Below are positions 36,402 to 45,429 of a stretch of DNA of 64,000 nucleotides, one piece after another. The notes below the pieces were generated by a model. That model was not told the origin of the DNA, searched no databases, and saw only the letters and a program-made list of their open reading frames with translations. The DNA comes from Hyphomicrobiales bacterium (GTDB taxonomy: Bacteria > Pseudomonadota > Alphaproteobacteria > Rhizobiales > Rhizobiaceae): the NCBI GenBank assembly GCA_900468535.1, contig UBTY01000006.1:1-64000 (forward strand), written 5' to 3'. The position numbers were made by a program, and so were the translations under genes. The first letter of the stretch is position 1. Each line of letters starts with the position of its first letter.

Positions 36402-36429
36402 GGAACGAGGCCTCGCTTGCCATTGTTCC
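36402..36429. promoter_or_regulatory. symmetrical, possibly bidirectional EcfG promoter
   Basis: Minus: GGAAC (36429-36425), 17 bases, CGTT (36407-36404), serving the gene at 36371. Plus: GGAAC (36402-36406), 19 bases, TT (36426-36427). Each -10 falls inside the opposite -35 element. Confidence 0.6.
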
Positions 36430-36619
36430 CGCGTTCTATGGAAATCGTCCGCGCTGGCGAATATGCTCGGAGGTGTTGTCACCCTGCGCCGACATGGAAG
36501 GAAAGGTGCTCTAGTGGCGCCCAATCCCGACGTGCCGTCCCGAGAGGCTCGCATCAGGCCGGACCTGCGACGCATGCCAAAACAATGGAGACGCGGGGAA
36601 CACTTGTTTCACCAGGCCT

Positions 36620-36644
36620 GGAACACTTGCTTAGTCTGCTAGTT
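36620..36644 (+). promoter_or_regulatory. candidate EcfG promoter
   Basis: GGAAC 36620-36624, 18 bases, TT 36643-36644; ATG at 36667 preceded by AGGAG. Confidence 0.6.
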
Positions 36645-36666
36645 AGATGGCCTTTCAGGAGTCGAA

Positions 36667-36927
36667 ATGGATTATATTTGGCTATTGGTTCTAGCTGGTG
36701 GTGCCGCCTTGTTAGGCCTCGTTTTGCTGTCTGGCATGTTCAGCCGCCAGCCTCGTAAGGCGGCGGGCGCGAGCGCGTTTGCATTGGCAGTAGTGGCCTT
36801 GGCGGTTTGGCTTGGCGTCTACGTAGCAATGTCCCCGACCGCGCCGACAGTCGCTTCCGATCCCGCTCATTCTGAGGAACAGCGACCGGCCGCGCCGACC
36901 AAAACCGAGGACTTTGCCGGTCCGTAA
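36667..36927 (+). CDS. small two-helix membrane protein (86 aa)
   Basis: No family recognised. Two hydrophobic segments (residues about 3-23 and 36-56), then a Pro/Ala/Glu-rich hydrophilic tail. AGGAG lies seven bases before the ATG and an EcfG motif lies just upstream, so it is a plausible stress-induced inner-membrane protein. Its downstream neighbour is the SdhD-like gene, 110 bases away. Confidence 0.75.
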   Translation: MDYIWLLVLAGGAALLGLVLLSGMFSRQPRKAAGASAFALAVVALAVWLGVYVAMSPTAPTVASDPAHSEEQRPAAPTKTEDFAGP

Positions 36928-37037
36928 TTGAATAGACCTAGGTCGCGGCTACTTTTTCGATTGGAATTTGGCGATAGGCATTGGAACTTTTGTGATCGCC
37001 CTAAGGGCCGGACAATCGCTTGCTGGAGGGAAGTGCA

Positions 37038-37421
37038 ATGACAACGCCCCTTGGCCGGGTAAGAGGGCTGGGATCCGCCAAGGGTGGAACCGGAATTTAT
37101 GTTGGGAAGCAGGTGTCCGGGGTCGTTCTGGGAGTTTTGACCCCATACGTCGTTGCGCTCGGCATCTATATGTTCGGCCGTGAACGGGATTTTGTCGTTG
37201 CATCAATAGCGAGCTTCTGGGTCGGCCCGGCCCTGATCGCCTTTATCGTCCTAAGCGTACTCCATATGGAGTTAGGGATGAGAACGATTATCCAAGATTA
37301 CGTGCATTCACATCCTGAAAAACTCGCCCTGCTGATTCTCAATTCGGTTTTTGCGTGGTCGATCGGGCTGGTCTGTGTGTTTGCAATTTTGTTGATGATG
37401 TTTGAGGCTGCCCGTCCCTGA
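37038..37421 (+). CDS. sdhD: orphan succinate dehydrogenase membrane anchor (SdhD-like)
   Basis: 127 aa. The N-terminus 'PLGRVRGLGSAKGGT' matches the alphaproteobacterial SdhD opening, followed by three membrane helices. The segment 'LHMELGMRTIIQDYVHSHPEKLALLIL' corresponds to the conserved 'HMxLGMQxIIEDYVH' region holding the heme b/quinone-site residues. GGAGGGAAG is the Shine-Dalgarno. SdhA, SdhB and SdhC are absent here, so it is an orphan paralog that may swap into the chromosomal complex or do something else. The middle helices diverge from typical SdhD. Confidence 0.82.
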   Translation: MTTPLGRVRGLGSAKGGTGIYVGKQVSGVVLGVLTPYVVALGIYMFGRERDFVVASIASFWVGPALIAFIVLSVLHMELGMRTIIQDYVHSHPEKLALLILNSVFAWSIGLVCVFAILLMMFEAARP

Positions 37422-37440
37422 GCTTTATTAGAGAAAAACA

Positions 37441-38997
37441 CTAGATATGGACAAGCCTAAGTTCGGCGGTGAAAATCGTTCCGTTTTGTCTGTGGTATCG
37501 TGACGAGCCGCCAAGTTGTCTCACGAATGCCTGGATGAGCTTGGTTCCCATCCCCGGCTTAAGCGAAAGCCCATCAAATCCTACCCCGTCGTCTGCTATC
37601 GTCAGGACTGCCTCCCCACTCTCATTCCGTTGTAACGCTACGCTAATCGTACCTTCCGTTCGATCGATGAAGGCATATTTCATACAGTTTGATATCACCT
37701 CGTTCAGGAGGAGCGCGAAGGGCGTGGCTCGATCAGGGTCTATCGTGATTTCCTCCACATCGAAGGTGGTCCTGATTGCTCTGTGATGGACATTGACCAG
37801 CGTGTCCACAAACGATGGAATAAAAGTACCGGCCGCAACACCCGAAAATTGGTCGAAGCCATAGATCTGTTCGTGAACAGCCGACATCGCGGCGATGCGT
37901 TCGGTCAGATCATCGACCAGCTGCCGATCAAATCCCTGCATCCGAATTAGTGCGGTCACCGTTTGCAAGTTGTTCTTGACCCGATGATGAATGTCTCTCA
38001 TCAGGACTTTGTTTGCCTCCAGAGCCTCAGAGAGCTGGTTGAGATGCCGCGTGTCGGCAATGATGAGGTTACGGATCCATATCGCAGACGCCAACGATCC
38101 AGCAAGCGAAAACAAGAGCAGGAGGCCAGCAATTTTTGCGTCGTACCAGAATGGCGCCATGATCACGTTTTCGTCGGCAGATGCTATGGCAACGAAGGGC
38201 GTCCGCTCGATAATGCGGTACGCCACGAGACGATCAGAATTGTCTATAGGCGAGCTTGAGCGGTAAACGCCTGAAGTAGCCTTGCGCATATAGTCGGTGA
38301 ACAAGACGTAATTGCTCATATCGACAGGGCCGGGAGGCGCTGGTTGACGAACGACCAGCTGGCCATCGCGGCGAATAAGGCTGACCGTGGAGTTTTTTCC
38401 CATCCCCACAGCATCCCAGATCGGCTTCAGGATATCCGCGTCGAAGGCGATGACCGCAATCCCTGAAAACCTACCACCTCGCTCCAGCCGCCGACTGAAG
38501 ACAAACACCTGCCGTTGAGTGACACGACTGATCAGCAGTGAGGAAGTATTCTCTTCTGCCCCATTCCTCAATCGTATAAAGTAATCGCGGTCGCCAGCGT
38601 AGACGCCTCGCGCATTTGCCTGGTTGGAAAACAAAACCTTTCCGTCGGTGCCCATGACAAACACGCCGCTAAGCGAGGGCAAGTCTTCTATCGCTCTATT
38701 GAGATCGTGGACATGTTGGTCATCAAAAGGGGGAACCTGTGGGCCAAGCGAGTCGTCAATACGATGAAGCGTCTCTCCCGCTAATGAATTCAACCAGTTA
38801 GCGTTTGCTGCGACAATCTTGGCTGCGGCGTTGACCCGCTCTTCGCCACGCGTAACCGTTGTTTGGTAGCTTGAATGAAGCCAGATCGCGATCACCGCCA
38901 CGAGACACGAAAAAATGAGCGCGATCAAAGCCAGCGAGGCGTGACCAACCGAAGCATTCTTTGCGCTGCCGTCGAAACGGTTTGTCTCGGCTGTCAC
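37441..38997 (-). CDS. Cache-domain sensor histidine kinase (HisKA_2/HWE type)
   Basis: 518 aa. N-terminal membrane helix (about residues 22-45), a periplasmic Cache-like sensor ('LPSLSGVFVMGTDGKVLFSNQ', 'GDRDYFIRLRNG', 'VFVFSRRLE'), a second helix (about 285-308), then the HisKA_2 phospho-helix 'LMRDIHHRVKNNLQTVTALI' with the phosphorylatable His, and a HATPase with 'LLLNEVISNCMKYAF' and 'ADDGVGFDG', 'GMGTKLIQAF'. Kinases of this class feed PhyR in the general stress response. No response regulator is adjacent; the single-domain regulator at 17620 is a candidate partner. No EcfG motif seen upstream. Confidence 0.92.
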   Translation of the reverse strand: MTAETNRFDGSAKNASVGHASLALIALIFSCLVAVIAIWLHSSYQTTVTRGEERVNAAAKIVAANANWLNSLAGETLHRIDDSLGPQVPPFDDQHVHDLNRAIEDLPSLSGVFVMGTDGKVLFSNQANARGVYAGDRDYFIRLRNGAEENTSSLLISRVTQRQVFVFSRRLERGGRFSGIAVIAFDADILKPIWDAVGMGKNSTVSLIRRDGQLVVRQPAPPGPVDMSNYVLFTDYMRKATSGVYRSSSPIDNSDRLVAYRIIERTPFVAIASADENVIMAPFWYDAKIAGLLLLFSLAGSLASAIWIRNLIIADTRHLNQLSEALEANKVLMRDIHHRVKNNLQTVTALIRMQGFDRQLVDDLTERIAAMSAVHEQIYGFDQFSGVAAGTFIPSFVDTLVNVHHRAIRTTFDVEEITIDPDRATPFALLLNEVISNCMKYAFIDRTEGTISVALQRNESGEAVLTIADDGVGFDGLSLKPGMGTKLIQAFVRQLGGSSRYHRQNGTIFTAELRLVHI

Positions 38998-39147
38998 TGT
39001 TGTTACGTCCCTTCAGGCTCGCCACCTACACGTCCTAGCATCTTTCGGGAGAGTAGGTGATGACGAAGCTAATCAAGTCTGCCCTTCGTACGGTCGTAGA
39101 CCATGTTGCCCCAACCTCGGGCCTTTGGCATCGCCACCGGCCGCGCT

Positions 39148-39172
39148 GGAACATTGGGGGCCATTTCCGGTT
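39148..39172 (+). promoter_or_regulatory. candidate EcfG promoter
   Basis: GGAAC 39148-39152, 18 bases, TT 39171-39172; start codon of the small frame at 39207. Confidence 0.55.
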
Positions 39173-39206
39173 CTGCATCCATCAAAGCGAATAGGAGAGA
39201 TTTTTG

Positions 39207-39455
39207 ATGAATACAGCCAATCTTCAAATGGAGGCTACAGCAATAGCTGAGATAGTAGTCCGGAAGGGACTTGTTTCTCATACAGAAGTGGAGAAGGCAT
39301 CGGCCTGCGTCGAAGATAGTCTCCTTCTCGACCGAAGCGCGGGGCTGTCGAAGCCAATCGGGCCGCCAAGACTTTTCCAGTTCGAATGCTCAGGCTCGCC
39401 AACTCGGCGTCTCAGCGGAGAGAGTAGCCCTCGTTTGCCCAGTTCGCTGAATTGA
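39207..39455 (+). CDS. small hypothetical protein, possibly frameshifted at 3' end
   Basis: Unrecognised. The ATG at 39207 has GGAGAG and an EcfG motif upstream. The first 45 residues ('IAEIVVRKGLVSHTEVEKA') look like a genuine helical protein. After about 39330 the composition worsens, while the next frame reads 'GAVEANRAAKTFPVRMLRLA' to a stop at 39426, so a frameshift is likely. Function unknown. Confidence 0.45.
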   Translation: MNTANLQMEATAIAEIVVRKGLVSHTEVEKASACVEDSLLLDRSAGLSKPIGPPRLFQFECSGSPTRRLSGESSPRLPSSLN

Positions 39456-39546
39456 TCGGACCCACAGCGACAGTCTCAGGGTCTGCACACGCGCCCAGGT
39501 CGAAGTGGCGGCATTGGGCGCTTCCTCTAAAATGGAGAACAAAGTG

Positions 39547-39717
39547 ATGAAATCACGAATTAAATATTCCGACGAAAGGCCGCGAAACCAACAAGAGCCG
39601 ATACCAAACGAGGAGGAACGAGCGCGGCAGGCAGGTCAAGCGGCGTTGGATCGAAACAACCGACATGAGGCTGACCCGAAGACGGGTTCCGTTGGTAGGA
39701 AAGAGACAAAGGATTGA
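39547..39717 (+). CDS. small hydrophilic protein (56 aa)
   Basis: Highly charged, intrinsically disordered-looking peptide ('NEEERARQAGQAALDRNNRHEADPKTGS') like other small rhizobial stress peptides. Start at 39547 with GGAG eleven bases upstream; earlier in-frame ATG at 39532 possible. It converges on the Mn-catalase remnant. No EcfG motif found directly upstream, but it may be read from 39148. Confidence 0.55.
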   Translation: MKSRIKYSDERPRNQQEPIPNEEERARQAGQAALDRNNRHEADPKTGSVGRKETKD

Positions 39718-39729
39718 TTATCTACTCGT

Positions 39730-40588
39730 TCAAAGCTGCGCCAACCACGGCATAATAGCTTGAAGAGGGTCACATCTGTTCGTTCTGCGCGCCAGCTCCT
39801 CGCGTGCGGCGCCGAGTGCCGGCTTCTGGCCAAGGGCAGATGTCATTGCAGTCGAATTGAACTCGCCCTTTCCATCCATGGAACGACCTTGTGACCACCG
39901 CCCTGCAACAGGTGCTGATCCATCAGCCTGGAATCCAAGAAAGGCATAGCTGAATTCCTCCTTTTCCTGCTCCTGAGGGAAACTGTTGGGGATTGGAAAA
40001 GCCTGGGCGCCACAAAGATCTTCCAGTGCTGCCAGCAATTGGTTCTGATGCATGGTGTCGCGGGCGATTAAAAAGGATAGCATATCCTTCATGCCCGGAT
40101 CATTTGTCATGTTGTGAAGCCGGACCGCAAGAATCCGACCGGTCGATGCTGCGGTGACGTTCGAGGTCATATCCGCCGCAATCTTACCGCTGGCATAGCT
40201 ATGGGACATGTCTAACGGAACCCGTCCGAGTCCACTGGCATCGCGAACAGCCCGCTGGAAAGGAGGTTCTTGAGGTTAATGCCGCCGAGGACGGCTCCGC
40301 CCACGGGATCGGCTGCAACCTCATCCTTCAGTGTTAATGGTGCGTTTTCCAGATTTACCGCAACCGCCGTGGCAAGCATCTCGATTCAAGCTCTTCGGCT
40401 GCCGTATTCATCAGGAGATCACGGAACTTCGGTTCGCCACGCGCTCCGCAGGCTTGGAAAAAATACTGCATCGCGACTCTTATTTCGCCTTCGACGCCCC
40501 CAATGGCCTGCTGTAGGGCTCTGGCAAACAGTGGATCTGGTGTCTCGACCCGCACCGGGTATTGAAGTTTTCCGTCTGTAAAAAACAT
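39730..40588 (-). pseudogene. manganese catalase, two frameshifts
   Basis: Non-heme Mn-catalase (H2O2 dismutation) split over three frames. The N-terminal part (40588-40400) has 'FFTDGKLQYPVRVETPDPLFARALQQ' and 'GGVEGEIRVAMQYFFQACG'-type blocks with Mn-site Glu residues. After a frameshift near 40395 the middle reads 'EMLATAVAVNLENAPLTL' to a stop near 40210. One base lost in the GGG run before it (DSDGVP would be restored by an extra G) shifts to the last part: 'MSHSYASGKIAADMTSNVTA' and 'NDPGMKDMLSFLIARDTMHQ', keeping conserved Mn-ligand helices. Likely inactive unless the shifts are sequencing errors. Confidence 0.85.
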
Positions 40589-40618
40589 GTTGCTCTCCTA
40601 GCGTTGGAAAGCGGCACC

Positions 40619-40643
40619 AACAAACATCAGGTAAAAAGTTTCC
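40619..40643 (-). promoter_or_regulatory. weak EcfG-like promoter variant (GGAAA-N18-TT)
   Basis: Minus-strand GGAAA (40643-40639), 18 bases, TT (40620-40619), upstream of the Mn-catalase start at 40588. One mismatch in the -35. Confidence 0.35.
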
Positions 40644-40673
40644 GTGAAACTGCTTTTTTCGCTTCGCAGCAAT

Positions 40674-40698
40674 GGAACTTTCATCCGGTAAGGCAGTT
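40674..40698 (+). promoter_or_regulatory. candidate EcfG promoter
   Basis: GGAAC 40674-40678, 18 bases, TT 40697-40698; MBL-fold start at 40727. Confidence 0.6.
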
Positions 40699-40726
40699 CG
40701 CGCTCTTTCAACAATGGGAGTTTCCG

Positions 40727-41610
40727 ATGGCTCTGCAGCTTCCTCTTGGAGAACGTGACCTCGCCTACACACGTAACGCGGGCTCGGGAGCCCTGGAATT
40801 CTCTAGGGACCTTGCCTACCGCCCAATGTCCATTGTGAACGTAGTCTTTTACGGTGCACCTCCTAACGGAAGCGGATTTGTAGTGATTGACACGGGCCTT
40901 TCGACATCGGAAGAAGCGATCATAGAGGCGACCGAACATAGGTTTGGTCGCCATTCCGGACCGTCCGCTATTTTATTGACTCACGGGCACTTCGACCACG
41001 CCGGTTCTGTTGAAGCCCTCGCCGCTCACTGGGATGTGCCAGTCTATGCGCATCCACTTGAGTTTCCATACCTCGACGGCAGCGCAAGCTATCCACCAGC
41101 AGATCCCCTGGCGGGGGGGGCGTCATGGCGTTGCTCTCACCACTGTTTCCAAGATCACCAGTCGATATTTCGCGGTGGCTTAAGATTTTACCGGTGGACG
41201 GGCTCATTCCAGAGATGCCCGGTTGGAGATGGTTGCACACGCCTGGGCATGCCCCCGGCCACATTGCTCTGTGGCGGGAAAGCGACCGTATCCTTCTTGC
41301 CGGTGACGCGATCGTCACAACGGGCCAGGAGTCAGTATACGAAGCGCTTGTTCAGCCTCCGGAAATGCACGGCCCCCCGCGATATCTGACGCCTGATTGG
41401 CAAGAAGCGGAGCGATCAGTGAACCTGCTCGCGTCATTGGAAACTGAGCTCGTTATGAGTGGACACGGGCGGCCAGTCGCGGGAGAGCGCATGCGAGCAC
41501 GTCTTCATGAGCTTGCTGCCAATTTCAAGAAAGTTGCCGTTCCCGAAGGCCGACCTTACGCTCTTGATCCGGCCAAACCTGCAAAGAGCGAGAATGATGT
41601 TTATCGGTGA
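40727..41610 (+). pseudogene. MBL-fold metallohydrolase, frameshift in G8 tract
   Basis: Metallo-beta-lactamase-fold hydrolase (glyoxalase II-like group), about 294 aa if repaired. The first frame has 'FVVIDTGLSTSEEAI' and the zinc motif 'THGHFDHAGS', then runs into eight G residues at 41113-41120. Removing one G joins 'DPLAGG' to 'VMALLSPLFPRSP' and the second frame, which holds 'LHTPGHAPGHIALW', 'LLAGDAIVTT' and 'VMSGHGRPVAG', completing the zinc ligands. Both halves are otherwise intact. Either a real inactivation, a reversible slippage switch or a homopolymer miscall. Shine-Dalgarno GGGAG. Confidence 0.88.
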
Positions 41611-42105
41611 TGGCGGGTGGTTCTTGATCAGCCGTAGAACTAATAAGCGCGATCGCCAATCACCGAACGCCAGACGGTCGACTGTCGTGCTGTGCTGCCG
41701 GCGGTTTCCTTTGCTGCTGGATGAGATGTCTCCTACCGGCGACCCGTAGGTTAGTCAGCTCGAACCCCTGGTAGCTGCAACAGCGGGAGGTGGGAACTCG
41801 GTGGATATCTGGATGTCCGCTCCGTGTTCTTCGCATGGCGGCCACTCCGCTGGAGACTTCTTTCGGATGTCGTGACGCACCTTTTCAGGCAGAAGCTTCT
41901 GCGCAAGGTGCGGACGATATTTGTTCTGTCGAAATCATGTGCGGATCGTTGGGGGATGACGCGCCCGCAAGCCTTCTCGATGGAGGTGCGGGTGAAACGG
42001 TGGGAACCTTGTTGCCGCGCCCTCGGCAAAGTCGACCGGTAGACGGGCGATCCCTTATGGCGACCGAGCTTTGGTGTTGCCGTTCGGTGACGGTGGCGCG
42101 GTCGC
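41611..42105. other. 0.5-kb stretch without a supported gene
   Basis: Motif-free frames only on both strands. It separates the MBL-fold gene from the convergent Gfo/Idh gene. Confidence 0.35.
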
Positions 42106-43197
42106 CTAAGTGTTGACGACGACCGTCTCGCCAGGAGGCACTACGTCAGCTTCCATTGCTCGATCCAAAATGGCCTGTAAGTTTGCCGCGTGAACGAAGG
42201 AAGGCTCCAGCGTCTCGCCCTGCCTGATGGCGCGGATAAAGCGCTCATAGTTACTTTCAACAGCGCCGAGGGGATAGCGACGCCACATTTGCGTATGGAT
42301 ATCGTCGCCGAGACATACATCAAGGGCCGGAATACGAAGCCCAGTGGCATCGCGGTCACCATAGCTGACTTTCAGTCCGCCCTTTGATCCGAATAATCGA
42401 AGGCTGAGATCGTCTGCAAAACCTGTCGCCCACCGGCTCGCATGAATTGTTCCAAGTGCTCCGTTTTCGAATTCGACGGCCATGACGAAGCTGTCATTGG
42501 CGTCCAAGGTGTACTCATCGATCTGATTGCCCGGTACTTTCTCGAACGCCTTCAGGCGGCATGTCACATTGGCAATCTCTGATGCGGCACCATACGACGC
42601 AAAGTCAAGAATATGAATGCCAATATCACCAACAACGCCGTTCGAACCATGCCCCTTCGACAACCGCCACAACCACCGGCTTTCGGTTCTCCAGTCGCCC
42701 CAGTACCGGCTCGACAGCCAGCTCTGCAAGTATGACGCCTCTACGTGCCTCACCTCGCCAATCGCTCCGGCCTTCACCAGTTCGCGAGCTTTTTGCAGCG
42801 CCGGCACGTTGCGATAGGTTAGATTTACCATCCCGATGACGTGCATTTCCGAGGCTACCCGCGCCATCTCCTCTGCATCTTTATGATTTGTCGCCAGAGG
42901 CTTTTCACAGAACACATGCTTTCCCGCTTTCAGTGCGGCAACCGTCGTCGAATGGTGAATGCTGTCTGGTGTAACGTTGGCGATTGCATCAAACTCTCCC
43001 CACGCCAAAGCCTCATCAAGCGATTGAAATTGGCGCTCGATGCCGTGCGTTTTACAGAAGACCTCGAGCTGGCCTTCATTGACGTCGATTCCTGCGGAGA
43101 GCTTAACACCCTCAGTAGCTGCAAAACGCTCCGCATGCTGACGGGCCATGGAGCCTGTCCCCAGTATTGCGAGCCGCACGTGTGCCCTATTCATCAT
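42106..43197 (-). CDS. Gfo/Idh/MocA family oxidoreductase (second copy)
   Basis: 363 aa. Rossmann motif 'AILGTGSMARQHAE', 'IANVTPDSIHH' and the catalytic 'CEKPLATNHKDAEEM' with the canonical EKP Lys; the C-terminal domain has 'SNGVVGDIGIHILDFASY', placing the conserved Asp and His. It probably acts on a sugar or inositol derivative with NAD(P). I start at 43197 (tandem ATGs with AAGG upstream); the open frame to 43443 overlaps the DUF892 gene and lacks support. It is in line downstream of the DUF892 gene (202-base gap) and might be read through from that EcfG promoter. Confidence 0.9.
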   Translation of the reverse strand: MMNRAHVRLAILGTGSMARQHAERFAATEGVKLSAGIDVNEGQLEVFCKTHGIERQFQSLDEALAWGEFDAIANVTPDSIHHSTTVAALKAGKHVFCEKPLATNHKDAEEMARVASEMHVIGMVNLTYRNVPALQKARELVKAGAIGEVRHVEASYLQSWLSSRYWGDWRTESRWLWRLSKGHGSNGVVGDIGIHILDFASYGAASEIANVTCRLKAFEKVPGNQIDEYTLDANDSFVMAVEFENGALGTIHASRWATGFADDLSLRLFGSKGGLKVSYGDRDATGLRIPALDVCLGDDIHTQMWRRYPLGAVESNYERFIRAIRQGETLEPSFVHAANLQAILDRAMEADVVPPGETVVVNT

Positions 43198-43399
43198 CGC
43201 AGCCTTTCCTTGGTGGCCAGAAACTTGGAAAATGCAACCCTCTGGAGCATAGAAGTCACGGCGTTGACGGTCAAAATACGGTCCAACGATGCTACTTTGC
43301 TTCGATCCCGGGTTGAAGGTAATCTCGCAGCGGACCCCCTGCTGAGCGTTTGCAATGGCAGGCAGGTGCGATCGCCTGATATGACACTGCCCTGTCGCC

Positions 43400-43900
43400 T
43401 CATGCCGCCTTCTGGCCGTTTGCGTTCGCGGACTTTTCTGCAAGCTCGGTGAGCTTCTTGTCTGTTGCTTCCTCTTCCGCGAGGTTCGCCTTCAAAAGCG
43501 GCACTGCGTCCTTCAGACCTAACTGCGTTGCCCACGCGATCAGTGTACCATATCGAGCAATTTCGTAGTGCTCGACGGCTTGCGCCGCCGATAGCAGGCC
43601 GGCGTCAAGCGCAGGAGAGTCCTTGAATTCCTCCATGATCTCCTCGCCGTCTGCGATAATGCCCTGGATTGCCTCGCAAGTCTTTCCACGTGCTGGCTTG
43701 CCAATAAATTCGAATACCTTTCCAAGGCGTTCGATCTGTCCCTGCGTTTCGTCGCGGTGTTGGAGGAAGCCGCTTTTTCCTTCTTCAGACCGGGCGGCCC
43801 TTGCCATCTTGGGCAGGGCGCGAAGGATCTGCTTTTCAGCGAAATATATATCCTTCAACGTGTCAAGAAACAGGTCGTCCAGTTGCTTTGTGGTTGCCAT
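43400..43900 (-). CDS. DUF892 / YciE-like ferritin-fold protein
   Basis: 166 aa four-helix ferritin-like protein. Conserved features are 'LFLDTLKDIYFAEKQILRALPKM', 'HRDETQGQIERLGKVFE', 'CEAIQGIIADGEEIMEEF' and 'AVEHYEIARYGTLIAWA', with Glu/His residues placed as in di-iron carriers. YciE/DUF892 proteins are linked to stress responses; biochemical role uncertain. ATG at 43900 with AAAGA upstream and a perfect GGAAC-N17-CGTT promoter 37 bases further. Cytosolic. Confidence 0.92.
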   Translation of the reverse strand: MATTKQLDDLFLDTLKDIYFAEKQILRALPKMARAARSEEGKSGFLQHRDETQGQIERLGKVFEFIGKPARGKTCEAIQGIIADGEEIMEEFKDSPALDAGLLSAAQAVEHYEIARYGTLIAWATQLGLKDAVPLLKANLAEEEATDKKLTELAEKSANANGQKAA

Positions 43901-43936
43901 GATGGATCTTTCACAGGTTGAACAGACGCAACGTCG

Positions 43937-43962
43937 AACGTCGCGGCTTATAAAAATGTTCC
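43937..43962 (-). promoter_or_regulatory. EcfG promoter, consensus match (GGAAC-N17-CGTT)
   Basis: Minus-strand GGAAC (43962-43958), 17 bases, CGTT (43940-43937); DUF892 start at 43900. Confidence 0.75.
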
Positions 43963-44279
43963 AAAGCTGGTTGAAGTCTTCCCGAATGTCCGCTGGGGAA
44001 CAAAATTTAGAGCCACGAGGGCAATTCGGTGCATCAGCGCGCTGTGCGGTGCCCTTAGGAAGATGGGAGTTTTCTGCGACCTGTCTGATATTAAACAAGG
44101 GCGTGCTACACACTCGAGGTCGCAGGAGACGAGACGACCGATGGATTGTCGAAAGGCTGTTTGGTATGGCTGGCACCTGCCGAACAAGCTCACTTGCGCC
44201 TTATCGCTTGATGCAGAAGAGACTTCGCTGGTGCGACGGAAGACAGCTTCCCCGGTTTCGGCAGCGAAAGGCTTGCTGT

Positions 44280-45291
44280 CCACCGCGGCCGCAAATACGA
44301 CGTCCAAGGTAGATGCCTGTTGTTTGGCGACCTGAGCAAGTCCAGGAAGCGGCTTGCCGTCGGATCCAGAGAAATTAGCAGTATCTCCAATCGCAGGGCA
44401 ACCTATTACGCGCAGGTGTTCATCGACTGGAATACGTCCAAGCCTATCGCTAGGAACGCCAAGCCAGTGGCCTGCTGGCGAGGCCCGGACGCCTGCGCCC
44501 CAGACGATTGCCGAAACTGGAATGAATTGACTTGCTATAATGGCACCATTGCTCCTGATGTCTTCGACCCGGCAACCTGTCCTAACCTCGACGTCGTGTC
44601 TGCAACGATACCTGGCGGCATAGGCTGATAGATGTTCTGGAAAATCCGCCAAGATCCTTGGCCCGGCTTCAACCAGCAACACTCATAGATGCTCCTGTTG
44701 GAGGTTGCGAAAGTCGCGTGCGATCATGAAACGGCCGCCAGATCGCGCCTGCCATCTCCACGCCTGTCGGCCCGCCGCCGATAACGATACTCGTGAGCAG
44801 CGCCTGTTTTTCCACTTCGTCTGTGGCGCGTTCCGCTGCCTCAAAAGCGAGAAGGAGGCGGTGTCTGATCTCCCGTGCCTCGTGGATTGTCTTCAACCCT
44901 GGAGCGTACATTCGCCAATCGTCGCGGCCAAAATAGTGATATTCGGTTCCCGCGGCAATCACCAGCCGCTTATAGCGAATCGCGCTCTCATCCGCGACCA
45001 TCAGGGTCTTGCGCTCTTTGTCCGCCCCTCTAACTTCGGCCAAGATCATTTTCACGTTGGAATAGCGAGAGAGGCTCCTGCGGTGAATTCGGCAATGTCT
45101 GCAGGCGAAAGAGCAGCCGTAGCCACTTGGTAAAGCAGTGGTTGAAACAGATTGTTGTTGCGTCGGTCAATCACCGTTACCTGAAGGTTGGACTTGCCAA
45201 GTTCCCGTGCGCATGAAAGCCCGCCAAAGCCACCCCCGATGATCACCACATCAGCTCGCTCGCTTGCCAATTCCGCTTCCATTTGTCTCAA
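44280..45291 (-). pseudogene. type II NADH dehydrogenase-like, frameshifted
   Basis: NAD(P)/FAD oxidoreductase of the NDH-2 kind, which passes electrons from NADH to quinone. The first frame (45291-45052) has the FAD motif '[17 protein letters not shown]' and '[18 protein letters not shown]'. The second (45055-44669) has 'RYKRLVIAAGTEYHYFG' and the NADH motif 'SIVIGGGPTGVEMAG'. The third (44682 onward) has 'LLVEAGPRILADFPEHLS', 'SAIVWGAGVRASPAG' and 'VIGCPAIGDTANF'. The C-terminal membrane-binding region is unrecognisable. At least two frameshifts, so inactive as read. It lies directly behind the IS30 remnant. Confidence 0.85.
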
Positions 45292-45352
45292 GAGGGCGCA
45301 TCCTTCAGTAGCGGTGAGGGTTTGAGCCGGCGAACTGCGATCGCCTCAGAAG

Positions 45353-45377
45353 AAAGACCTTAGGCGCGGGCGGTTCC
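45353..45377 (-). promoter_or_regulatory. candidate EcfG promoter before NDH-2 remnant
   Basis: Minus-strand GGAAC (45377-45373), 18 bases, TT (45354-45353). It overlaps the degenerate 3' end of the IS30 transposase frame, so either the IS inserted just upstream or the match is chance. Confidence 0.4.
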
Positions 45378-45429
45378 TCCATGCCTATTTTGCGACAGTG
45401 GGTGGTAACGCTAAAATAGGGGAACCTCG

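Noticed and set aside
36983..37010. GGAAC upstream of the SdhD gene as an EcfG promoter
   Set aside because: GG instead of TT at 18 bases, and no TT at 19; spacing does not fit.
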